Assembly (NCBI RefSeq): GCF_003002065.1
Contig: NZ_PVZG01000014.1
Span: forward strand, 186,001 to 250,000
Length of the DNA: 64,000 nucleotides
Source of the DNA: Pseudosporangium ferrugineum
Lineage (GTDB): Bacteria; Actinomycetota; Actinomycetes; Mycobacteriales; Micromonosporaceae
Reading direction: 5' to 3'
Every line of letters begins with the position of its first letter. The first letter of the stretch is position 1. Made by a program: the position numbers and the translations under genes. Below the pieces are notes generated by a model. The model had not been told where the DNA came from and did not search any database. It saw only the letters and a program-made list of their open reading frames with translations. This document shows positions 49,260-57,701 of this stretch, piece after piece.

Positions 49260-51212
49260 ATGACCGACCAGCAGCCGGGCACCCCGGCCGCGGACGGATC
49301 CGCCGACCGCCCGGACCCGACCCGGGTGGACGCCGGACCCACCCGGCCCGAGGCCCCGACCACCCCGGACCTCACCGCACCAGCCACCCCCGAACCCACG
49401 GATCCCGCCCCGCCGGACACCGCCGCCCCCACCGCCCGAGTCACCCGCGAGCCCACGACTCCCACCCCGCCGGACAGCGCTGCCCCCACCGCGCGGGTCA
49501 CCCGCGAGCCCGCCGACCTCGCCGCCCCGGCGGCACCGGTCACCGCGGGCCCCGCCCCGGGCACCGCCGGTCCCGGCGGGCCGGCCGAGGGGAACGCGCC
49601 GATCACCGAGGACGTGCCGGAACGCTGGAGCGGCTCCGCGGCCGTACCGCCGCCGTCACCGAAGAAGTCCTGGTGGGACAGGCGCCGCCCACCCGCCGAG
49701 CCCGCCCCCGCGGTGGACCCCTGGGCGGAGGCCGAGGACTGGTCGACGACCCCGCCGGTCGACCCCTGGGCCGACCAGGACACCCCCCTCGACATCATGG
49801 AGCCGTTCCCGGAGGCGATGCCGCCGACCCGCATCGACGCCCCGGCCCACTTCGACCAGCCCCTGCCGCCCACCCGCATCGAGGGCGCCCTGCCACCCAC
49901 CCGGGCCGAATCACCGCCACCATCGGCACCCACGCCGCCCGCGGCGTCCTCACCGCCGCCACCGACGCCCGCGGCACGGACCTCAGCCGCCGTGCCGCCT
50001 CTCGCCGCCCCGCCACCCACCGCCCCGCCACCCGCTGCTCCGACGTCCGCCACCCCGGCGTCCGCCGAGCCGCGTCGCCGGGGTTGGGGTCGCAAGCGCC
50101 GCGACAAGACTCCGCCGCCGCCCGCCGTCAACCGGCTGCCGATCCAGCCCCGCCCGGCACCCCCGTCAAGCGCGGCCCCACAACCGCCAGGCGCGGCCCC
50201 ACAGCCGCCAGGCGCGGCCCCACAGCCGCCAAGCTCAGCCCCGCAGCCGCCAAGCGCGGCCCCGCCACCGCGCCGCCTCCCCGCCGGTGGGTCGCCGGCC
50301 ACGCCGAGCGCGGTCCCGCAGGCCTACCTCGACCGGGCGGCCCGCCCGCTTCCGCCCCCGCCGCCCGGCAAGGCCGCGAAAAAGCTCGCCAAGGAAGCGA
50401 AGAAACGACGAAACGGACCGCCGCCGCCGGCCGGGCCGCAGACCGGCCCACCGCACCGAGGCCCGTCCCACCCCGGCCCGCCACCGGCCGGACGGTCGCA
50501 CGGCGGACCGTCGCACGGCGGACCGTCGCACGGCGGACCGTCGCAGGGCAGACCGTCGCAGGGCGGACCGTCGCAGGGCGGACCGCGCCGGCCCTCCGGA
50601 CCACCGCCGGCACCGAAGCGGCGCAAGCGTCGCTGGGGACGGCGGCTGTTCCTGTTCACGCTGCTCAGTGCGCTGTGCTGCTGCGGCGTACCCGGGTATT
50701 TCCTCTGGCCCGCCGCCCAGCAGTATCCGGTCAGCGCGGCCCTGCCCTCCACCGTCGCCGACCTGGACCTGCGTGACGACGCCGCGGGCCGGCGGGCCGT
50801 GGAGCGGCTCGCCGATCAGGTGCGCGGCACCAGCCTGATCTCGTCCGGCGAGGTGTTCGCCGGCATGTACGCCGACGGCAACGGCAAGCGGGTCACCATC
50901 TTCGGCACGACCGGCTTCCGCTTCTCGCCGGAGAGCGACGTCGAGGCCGAACTGGCGCACCTCAGCGACACGTACTCGATCAAGAACGTCGAATCCTTCG
51001 ACCTCGGCGTGACCGGCGTCCACGAACGCTGCGGCGTCGGCCGCGCGAACGGCAACGCGGTGGTCGTCTGTGCCTGGGCGGACCACGGCAGCCTGGCCAC
51101 CGTCCTGCTGACCCGCCGGTCGATGGCCGAGAGCGCGGACCTCACCGGCACCCTGCGCGAAGCCGTACTCCAGCCACGATTCGGCAGGTACACCCCACCC
51201 GGCCTCGGCTGA
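49260..51212 (+). CDS. Proline-rich single-pass membrane protein
   Basis: The 650-residue protein has a very long Pro/Ala/Thr/Ser-rich cytoplasmic region (about 1-455) with repeats such as APQPPG and GGPSHGGPSH. A basic stop-transfer patch (PKRRKRRWGRR) and one transmembrane helix (about 462-482, LFLFTLLSALCCCGVPGYFL) follow. The outside domain of about 165 residues has no recognised family; it contains a possible disulfide pair and ends YTPPGLG. Such proteins are common in actinobacteria. It diverges from rsbQ across a 218-bp spacer. Confidence 0.8.
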   Translation: MTDQQPGTPAADGSADRPDPTRVDAGPTRPEAPTTPDLTAPATPEPTDPAPPDTAAPTARVTREPTTPTPPDSAAPTARVTREPADLAAPAAPVTAGPAPGTAGPGGPAEGNAPITEDVPERWSGSAAVPPPSPKKSWWDRRRPPAEPAPAVDPWAEAEDWSTTPPVDPWADQDTPLDIMEPFPEAMPPTRIDAPAHFDQPLPPTRIEGALPPTRAESPPPSAPTPPAASSPPPPTPAARTSAAVPPLAAPPPTAPPPAAPTSATPASAEPRRRGWGRKRRDKTPPPPAVNRLPIQPRPAPPSSAAPQPPGAAPQPPGAAPQPPSSAPQPPSAAPPPRRLPAGGSPATPSAVPQAYLDRAARPLPPPPPGKAAKKLAKEAKKRRNGPPPPAGPQTGPPHRGPSHPGPPPAGRSHGGPSHGGPSHGGPSQGRPSQGGPSQGGPRRPSGPPPAPKRRKRRWGRRLFLFTLLSALCCCGVPGYFLWPAAQQYPVSAALPSTVADLDLRDDAAGRRAVERLADQVRGTSLISSGEVFAGMYADGNGKRVTIFGTTGFRFSPESDVEAELAHLSDTYSIKNVESFDLGVTGVHERCGVGRANGNAVVVCAWADHGSLATVLLTRRSMAESADLTGTLREAVLQPRFGRYTPPGLG

Positions 51213-51254
51213 CGATCCCCAGCGCGCCGCGACAGCCCGCCGCGGCAACGCACC

Positions 51255-51956
51255 CTAGGCGGGATCCCCCGGCGGCGCCTCCCGCGGCGGCGCCTCCCGC
51301 GGCGGGGCGTAGCGGGGCACGTACTCCTGTCCGGTGAGCTTCTGGATCTCTGCCATGACCTCGTCGGTGAGCGCGCGCAGCGAGGTCCGGTCGTCCGGCC
51401 GGCCCGCGGTCTCGATCGGCTTGCCGAACTTCACCACGATCTTGCCCTTGCCGGGCTTCGGGTACGGCTGGCCGATCGGCTGTGCCTTGTCGGTGCCCTG
51501 CATGCCGACGGGGATGATCGGTACGCCCGCGGCGACGGCGAGCCGGGCCACGCCGGTGCGGCCGCGGTAGAGCCGCCCGTCCGGCGACCGCGTCCCCTCG
51601 GGGTAGACCGCGACCATGTCGCCGGCCTTGAGCACCGGGATCGCGCCGTCGAACGCGGTGAGGGCCGCCCGGCCGCCGCCGCGCTCGACCCGGATCGCGC
51701 CGAGGCCGTTCATGAGGAACTTGGTGAGGGTGCCCCCGACGCCGCCGCCGCGGAAGTATTCGGCCTTGGCCCAGAAGGCGATGTGCCGTGGCACGACCGC
51801 GCCGAGGAACAGTTCGTCGGCGACGGACAGGTGGTTGCCGGCGAAGATGGCACCGCCGGTGGCGGGGATGTTCTCGAGGCCTTCGACGTGGGGTCGCCAG
51901 CCGAGCATCAGCGCGTTACCGACAGTGACTTTGCCGATCGAGTAGAGCAGCGGCAA
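51255..51956 (-). CDS. plsC: 1-acyl-sn-glycerol-3-phosphate acyltransferase-like protein
   Basis: The 233-residue protein has the PlsC acyltransferase motifs NHLSVADELFLG (catalytic His/Asp) and YPEGTRSPDG (phosphate binding), plus a likely membrane-associated N-terminus. It would transfer an acyl chain to lysophosphatidate in phospholipid synthesis, although relatives include other lipid acyltransferases. The C-terminal tail is rich in Pro/Arg with three PPREAPP-type repeats. It lies downstream of ileS on the same strand. Confidence 0.88.
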   Translation of the reverse strand: MPLLYSIGKVTVGNALMLGWRPHVEGLENIPATGGAIFAGNHLSVADELFLGAVVPRHIAFWAKAEYFRGGGVGGTLTKFLMNGLGAIRVERGGGRAALTAFDGAIPVLKAGDMVAVYPEGTRSPDGRLYRGRTGVARLAVAAGVPIIPVGMQGTDKAQPIGQPYPKPGKGKIVVKFGKPIETAGRPDDRTSLRALTDEVMAEIQKLTGQEYVPRYAPPREAPPREAPPGDPA

Positions 51957-52101
51957 CGTGTTCCTCCGGCGGGGACTGCAAGAAATGTGGGGGGCGGTAG
52001 GACATTATCCGACGCCGGCCGGGAATCTCCCGTTGATCTTGGACCCGGGCTCGGCATTTACCGCGCAAGACGGCAAATGCCGAGCCTGTCGGAGGCGTGT
52101 C

Positions 52102-55100
52102 TCACACCGCCCGGGTCACCGAAACGGTGACATTCTCACCGTCACCCACCTCGCCCGCGAAGCCCTCGGCAACCGCGCCGAGCTCCAGGGATGTGGCGAG
52201 GGTCTCGGCCGCGACGAACTCGCGGTGCGCCTCCACCGCCGCCGCCACCGCCTCGGACGCCGACACCGTGAGCGCGATGCGGTCGGAGACGTCCAGGCCG
52301 GCGTCGCGCCGCGCCTGCTGCACCACCCGGATGACGTCCCGGGCCAGGCCCTCGGCGGCCAGCTCGGGCGTGACCGCCGTGTCGAGCACGACGACCCCCG
52401 CGTCCCCGGGCAGCGGCGCGGAGTTGTCCACGTCGGCGGCGACGAGCTTGAGTTCGTACTCACCCTCCTGGAGGGCGACGCCGGCCGCGACCGGCGCGCC
52501 GTCGACCAGCTCCCAGTCGCCGGCCTTGACGGCCTTGATCACCTGCTGCACCTGCTTGCCCAGGCGCGGGCCCAGGGCCCGCGGGACCACGGTCAACACC
52601 TGCCGGGAGTACGCCGTGAGCTCCTCGGAGAGCACGACCTCCTTGACGTTGACCTCGTCGGCGAGCAGGTCCTGCAGGCCCCGCAGGCGCGCGGCGTCCG
52701 GGGTGGCGACGGTCAGCCGGGCCAGCGGCAGGCGTACCCGCAGCGCCCGGGCCTTGCGCAGGGACAACGCCGCCGAGGCCGCGTCGCGGATGGCGTCCAT
52801 CGAGGCCACCAGCTCGTGGTCGGCCGGGAACGCGTCGGCGGTGGGCCAGTCGGTCAGGTGCACCGAGCGGCCCCCGGTCAGCCCGCGCCAGATCTCCTCG
52901 GCGGTGAGCGGGGCCAGCGGCGCCACGACCCGGCACAGCACCTCGAGCACGGTCGCCAGGGTGTCGAACGCGTCGGCGTCCCCGGCCCAGAAGCGGTCGC
53001 GGGAGCGGCGCACGTACCAGTTGGTCAGCGCGTCGAGGTACGCCCGCACCGCACCGGCGGCACCCGAGATGTCGTACTCGTCCATCCGGCCCTGGACGTC
53101 GCCGACCAGCTCGTTCGTCTTCGCCAGGAGGTACCGGTCGAGCAGGTGCGACGAGTCGGTCCGCAGGGTCGCGGTGTGACCGGACGCGTTCGCGTACAGG
53201 CTGAAGAAGTACCAGACGTTCCAGAGCGGGAGCAGCACCTGCCGGACCGAGTCGCGGATCGCGGTCTCGGTGACCGGCATGTCGCCGCCGCGCAGCACCG
53301 GCGAGGACATCAGCATCCACCGCATGGCGTCCGAGCCGTACGTGTCGAAGACCTGGTAGACGTCCGGGTAGTTGCGCAGGCTCTTGGACATCTTCCGGCC
53401 GTCCTCGCCCTGGAGGATGCCGTGGCTCAGGCAGTTGCGGAACGCCGGCCGGTCGAAGAGCGCGGTGGCCAGCACGTGCATGGTGTAGAACCAGCCGCGG
53501 GTCTGGCCGATGTACTCGACGATGAAGTCGCCCGGGTAGTGGTGCTCGAACCAGTCCTTGTTCTCGAACGGGTAGTGCACCTGCGCGAACGGCATCGACC
53601 CGGACTCGAACCAGCAGTCGAGCACCTCCGGCACCCGGCGCATGGTCGACTTCCCGGTCGGGTCGTCCGGGTTGGGGCGGGTCAGCTCGTCCACGTACGG
53701 GCGGTGCAGGTCGGTGACCTTCACCCCGAAGTCGCGTTCCATCTCCTCGAAGGAGCCGTACACGTCGACCCGCGGGTAGTTCGGGTCGTCGGACTTCCAC
53801 ACCGGGATCGGCGAGCCCCAGAAGCGGTTACGGGAGATCGACCAGTCCCGCGCGTTCGCCAGCCACTTGCCGAACGAGCCGTCCTTGATGTGCGCCGGCG
53901 TCCAGGTGATCTCCTGGTTCAGCTCGACCATCCGGTCCCGGAACTTCGACACCGCCACGAACCACGACGACACGGCCTTGTAGACCAGCGGGGTGTCACA
54001 GCGCCAGCAGTGCGGGTACGAGTGCGTGTAGCCCTCGTGCCGCAGCACCAGGCCACGCCCCTTGAGGTCGGCGATGATCGGCTTGTTCGCCTCGAAGACC
54101 TGCACGCCCTGCCAGGGCGCCACCAGCGAGGTGAAGCGGGTGTGCTCGTCCACGGTCACGACGGTCGGGATGCCGGCCGCGTTGCAGACGTTCTGGTCGT
54201 CCTCGCCGAACGCGGGCGCCTGGTGCACGACCCCGGTGCCGTCCTCGTCGCTGACGTATTCGGCGGCGAGCACCTGGAACGCGTTCGGGCCCGCCTGCTC
54301 CACCAGGAAGTCGAACATCGGCGTGTACCGGCGGCCGGCCAGCTCGCTGCCGCGTACGGTGCCGACCTGCTCGTAGCCCTCGAGCTCCTTCGCGTACGCG
54401 CCCACCCGGCCGGCGCCCAGGATCAGCTTGCGGCCGTCCTTCTCCAGGACCGCGTACTCGATCTCCGGACCGACGGCGAGCGCGAGGTTCGACGGCAGCG
54501 TCCACGGCGTGGTCGTCCACACCGCGATGTCCTCACCGGTGTCGAGCCGGAACGTGACAGTCAGAGCCGGATCCGTACGGTCCCGGTAGACATCGTCCAT
54601 CCGCGTCTCGGTGTTCGACAGCGGCGTCTCGCACCGGAAGCAGTACGCGAGCACCCGGAAGCCCTCGTACACCAGGCCCTTGTCGTGCAGCGTGCGGAAC
54701 GCCCACATGACCGACTCCATGTAGCTGGGGTCGAGGGTCTTGTAGTCGTTGCCGAAGTCGACCCAGCGGGCCTGGCGGGTGACGTACCGTTCCCAGTCCT
54801 TGGTGTAGGTCAGCACGGACGTGCGGCAGGCGTCGTTGAACTTGTCGACGCCGAGCTCCAGGATCTGCGCCTTGGTGGTGATGCCGAGCTGCTTCTCGGC
54901 CTCCACCTCGGCGGGCAGACCGTGGGTGTCCCACCCGAACCGCCGCTCGACGCGCCTGCCGCGCATCGTCTGGTAGCGCGGGACGACGTCCTTCACGTAG
55001 CCGGTGAACAGGTGCCCGTAGTGCGGCAGCCCGTTGGCGAACGGCGGACCGTCGTAGAACACGTACTCATTGCTGCCGTCCTGCCCGGCGGGACGCTGGT

Positions 55101-55218
55101 CGACGGACGCCTCGAACGTCTTGTCGGCCGCCCAGTGCTCGAGCACGGCCCGCTCGACCGCGGGCAGGTCCGGGCTCGCGGGCACGCCGGAGGCCTCGGT
55201 GTGCTGGGGATACGCCAT
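52102..55218 (-). CDS. ileS: Isoleucyl-tRNA synthetase, long eukaryote-like type
   Basis: The 1038-residue enzyme charges tRNA-Ile. It has the class I motif as GLPHYGHLFTGY (HYGH in place of HIGH) and GRKMSKSLRNYPD. Editing-domain and anticodon-binding regions follow. The length and HYGH form match the type 2, eukaryote-like IleS often less sensitive to mupirocin. The ATG at 55218 follows an SD that a hairpin in the T-box leader can hide. An earlier GTG at 55245 would fall inside that leader and is rejected. Confidence 0.96.
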   Translation of the reverse strand: MAYPQHTEASGVPASPDLPAVERAVLEHWAADKTFEASVDQRPAGQDGSNEYVFYDGPPFANGLPHYGHLFTGYVKDVVPRYQTMRGRRVERRFGWDTHGLPAEVEAEKQLGITTKAQILELGVDKFNDACRTSVLTYTKDWERYVTRQARWVDFGNDYKTLDPSYMESVMWAFRTLHDKGLVYEGFRVLAYCFRCETPLSNTETRMDDVYRDRTDPALTVTFRLDTGEDIAVWTTTPWTLPSNLALAVGPEIEYAVLEKDGRKLILGAGRVGAYAKELEGYEQVGTVRGSELAGRRYTPMFDFLVEQAGPNAFQVLAAEYVSDEDGTGVVHQAPAFGEDDQNVCNAAGIPTVVTVDEHTRFTSLVAPWQGVQVFEANKPIIADLKGRGLVLRHEGYTHSYPHCWRCDTPLVYKAVSSWFVAVSKFRDRMVELNQEITWTPAHIKDGSFGKWLANARDWSISRNRFWGSPIPVWKSDDPNYPRVDVYGSFEEMERDFGVKVTDLHRPYVDELTRPNPDDPTGKSTMRRVPEVLDCWFESGSMPFAQVHYPFENKDWFEHHYPGDFIVEYIGQTRGWFYTMHVLATALFDRPAFRNCLSHGILQGEDGRKMSKSLRNYPDVYQVFDTYGSDAMRWMLMSSPVLRGGDMPVTETAIRDSVRQVLLPLWNVWYFFSLYANASGHTATLRTDSSHLLDRYLLAKTNELVGDVQGRMDEYDISGAAGAVRAYLDALTNWYVRRSRDRFWAGDADAFDTLATVLEVLCRVVAPLAPLTAEEIWRGLTGGRSVHLTDWPTADAFPADHELVASMDAIRDAASAALSLRKARALRVRLPLARLTVATPDAARLRGLQDLLADEVNVKEVVLSEELTAYSRQVLTVVPRALGPRLGKQVQQVIKAVKAGDWELVDGAPVAAGVALQEGEYELKLVAADVDNSAPLPGDAGVVVLDTAVTPELAAEGLARDVIRVVQQARRDAGLDVSDRIALTVSASEAVAAAVEAHREFVAAETLATSLELGAVAEGFAGEVGDGENVTVSVTRAV

Positions 55219-55440
55219 CGGTGGTTCGCTCTCCTCGCAGGTCACGTGGACTGCGAGGACGAGCCGGGGCCCGCGGTACCACCTCGCTTGACGGCCCTGG
55301 AGCCGCCCGCTCGTTCGCCGGCTGGGATGCGGGCCGGTGCCGCCCGGTTCTACTGGGATCCGAAGATCTGTTCTTCCGGAGGCTCCCCGGTGATGGCCGG
55401 ATCGACGCCTTCAGCAGACAACGATACCGGCCCGCATTTG
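55219..55440 (-). promoter_or_regulatory. Translational T-box riboswitch for ileS
   Basis: On the minus strand the leader has a specifier region with AUC (complement of 55392-55394) in CCAUCACCGGGGAGCC followed by GGAAGAAC. The T-box bulge sequence GGUGGUACCGCGG (about 55272-55284) binds the tRNA end. A perfect 9-bp hairpin (55232-55240 with 55251-55259) includes the GAGGA Shine-Dalgarno. Uncharged tRNA-Ile should free the site and allow ileS translation. This is the actinobacterial translational T-box type. Confidence 0.9.
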
Positions 55441-55444
55441 TTCC

Positions 55445-56980
55445 TCAGCGCCGACGGGGCGCCTTCAGCGTCGTGGACCAGAGCGACACGCCCTCCCGGT
55501 CGCGCAGATCGACCCGGAAATCTCCGGTACGCCCGTCGATGCGCACCTCGCCGAAGTGCTGGAAACCCTCGGCCGGCGACGTGTTCGCGGCCGGCGGTGT
55601 GTGGATGAACGCCGTGTCCAGCCCGAACGTCCCGTCGAGCGCGTTCGGCCCGAACGCACCCGCGTGCGCCGGCCCGGACACGAACTCCCAGAACGGCGTG
55701 AAGTCCTGCACCGCCGCCCGCGCCGGGTCGTAGTGGTGCGCCGCCGTGTAGTGCACGTCAGCGGTCAGGAACACGATCCCGGTCACCCCCGCGCGGTGCG
55801 CCGACTGCAGGACCTGCGCGAACTCCAGCTCGCGGCCCTTCGGCGCACCCGGGTCGCCCTGCGCCACGCCCTCCTGGGCGCCCGGCCCGTCCGGCACCAC
55901 GATGCCGATCGGCAGGTCGTTGGCGATGACCTTCCAGGTCGCCCGCGACCCCTTCAGCCCGCGGATCAGCCATTCGCGCTGCTCCCGGCCGAGCAGTCCG
56001 CGCTGCGGGTCGGCGTACACATTGCCGTCGTTCGGGTCCTTGAAGGTGCGCATGTCCAGGACGAAGACGTCGAGGAGCGGACCGTACGAGACCTTGCGGT
56101 AGATCGGCGCGGACATCCCCGGGACGGGCACCCATTCCTGGTACGCCCGCTGCGCGCGAGCCGCCAGCACGTCGACGCGCTTCTCGGTGTACCGCGCGTC
56201 GTCGAGGATCTCCCCCGGATACCAGTTGTTGACCACCTCATGGTCGTCCCACTGGTTGATCTGCGGCACCTCCGCCGCGAACGCCCGGTACGCGTCGTCG
56301 AGCAGGTTGTAGGCGTACTGCCCCCGGTACTCCCTGAGCGTCTCGGCGACCTTCGACTTCTCCTCGGTGACCAGGTTGCGCCAGATGCGGCCGTCGGGGA
56401 GCGTCACCTGCGCGGACAGCGGGCCGTCCGCGTACACGGTGTCGCCGCTGTGCAGCAGGAAGTCCGGCCGCCGCGCGCGCATCGAATCGAAGATCTTCAG
56501 GCCACCGTACGCCGGGTCGATGCCCCAGCCCTGGCCGACGACGTCACCCGTCCAGACGAACGAGACGTCCCGGCGCCGGGTGGGTGCGGTGCTGAGCTGC
56601 CCCGGCACGGGCTCGCTGAGCAGGCCGGGACGGTCCAGGCTCTCCACGCGTACGGAATAGAACAAGCGCTCGCCCGGCGGAAGCCCGCGCAGGCGCACCA
56701 TGCCGGTCAGATCGGTGTCCGGGGTGAGCACCGGGCCACGGACGCGGCGGGCCCCGCGCAGGTCGGGGCCGCGGCTCACCTCGACCCACATCCGGCCCGG
56801 CCGGTCCGCCCGGGTCCAGACGAGGGCCGAATCGGCGGTGGCATCGCCGGTCTGCACACCGTGGGTCAGTACGGGACGGCTCTTGCGCAGGCCGCCGAAG
56901 GCCGGGCCGGCGGGCAGGGCGCTCAGCACGCCGCCGGCCAGGCCGGCCCGCAGCAGGGTTCGTCTGTCGATCGAGGTCAT
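55445..56980 (-). CDS. phoD: PhoD-type alkaline phosphatase, Tat-exported
   Basis: The 511-residue protein begins with a twin-arginine signal (DRRTLLRAGLAGG...ALPAGPAFGG). It has the PhoD N-terminal domain and a metallophosphatase core with motifs NQWDDHEVVNNW, DMRTFKDPN and TADVHYTAAHHYDP, which carry iron/calcium ligands. Export folded through Tat is normal for this enzyme. It would release phosphate from esters outside the cell. No PHO box was recognised upstream. Confidence 0.92.
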   Translation of the reverse strand: MTSIDRRTLLRAGLAGGVLSALPAGPAFGGLRKSRPVLTHGVQTGDATADSALVWTRADRPGRMWVEVSRGPDLRGARRVRGPVLTPDTDLTGMVRLRGLPPGERLFYSVRVESLDRPGLLSEPVPGQLSTAPTRRRDVSFVWTGDVVGQGWGIDPAYGGLKIFDSMRARRPDFLLHSGDTVYADGPLSAQVTLPDGRIWRNLVTEEKSKVAETLREYRGQYAYNLLDDAYRAFAAEVPQINQWDDHEVVNNWYPGEILDDARYTEKRVDVLAARAQRAYQEWVPVPGMSAPIYRKVSYGPLLDVFVLDMRTFKDPNDGNVYADPQRGLLGREQREWLIRGLKGSRATWKVIANDLPIGIVVPDGPGAQEGVAQGDPGAPKGRELEFAQVLQSAHRAGVTGIVFLTADVHYTAAHHYDPARAAVQDFTPFWEFVSGPAHAGAFGPNALDGTFGLDTAFIHTPPAANTSPAEGFQHFGEVRIDGRTGDFRVDLRDREGVSLWSTTLKAPRRR

Positions 56981-57116
56981 GCCGCTGGTCTATCGGCCCG
57001 ACATGAATCGCCGGTGAATGTCACGTCGCGCCGGGCTGTCTCGTCCCCGTAGCGACAACGTCATCCACCAGGAGGTTCACCCTGGAGAAGGGCGAGTCGT
57101 CCCGTCGGCGCTGTAG

Positions 57117-57536
57117 CTACAGCTTGGGGAACCACAGCGCAAGCTCGCGCTTCGCGCTGTCCACCGAGTCGGAGGCGTGAATCAGGTTCTCCCGGTTGGA
57201 CAGGGACAGGTCGCCGCGGATCGTGCCCGCGGCGGCCTTGCGCCCGTCGGTCGCGCCGACCAGCGTCCGCACGACCGAGATCACCTCGTCGCCGGAGAGC
57301 ACGACCGCGGCCAGCGGCCCGCTCGTCATGAACTCCTTCAGCGGTGGGTAGAACGCCTTGTCCACGTGCTCGGCGTAGTGCTGGTCGGCCAGCTCCGCGT
57401 CCATGGTGCGCAGCTCGAGCGCCTCGATCACGAGACCCTTGCGCTCGAACCGGCCGAGGATCTCCCCGAGCAGGCCGCGCCGCAGCGCATCGGGCTTGAC
57501 GAGCACGAGCGTGCGCTCTGCGGGGCTGGTGGACAC
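57117..57536 (-). CDS. ndk: Nucleoside diphosphate kinase
   Basis: The 139-residue enzyme uses ATP to phosphorylate NDPs. It has TLVLVKPDALRRGLLGEILG at the start, FYPPLKEFMTSGP, and the active-site histidine in ENLIHASDSVDSAKRE. The GTG start at 57536 is eight bases after AGGAGG; an earlier start at 57572 would overlap the ribosome binding site. It is full length. It lies divergently from the membrane-VOC gene. Confidence 0.97.
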   Translation of the reverse strand: MSTSPAERTLVLVKPDALRRGLLGEILGRFERKGLVIEALELRTMDAELADQHYAEHVDKAFYPPLKEFMTSGPLAAVVLSGDEVISVVRTLVGATDGRKAAAGTIRGDLSLSNRENLIHASDSVDSAKRELALWFPKL

Positions 57537-57701
57537 GGGTGACGCCTCCTGCGGATCGCGACAAGCCGACACGCCGGGCGGGCGGCCGGGACGTCAGCCT
57601 ATCGGTACCCCGACAGGCGCGAGCGGCAACCGCCCGGTAGCGCACTTTCCACCGGCACTCGCCGCTACGTAACCTGACGGGTAATCCCCGGGAGGTCCAC
57701 A

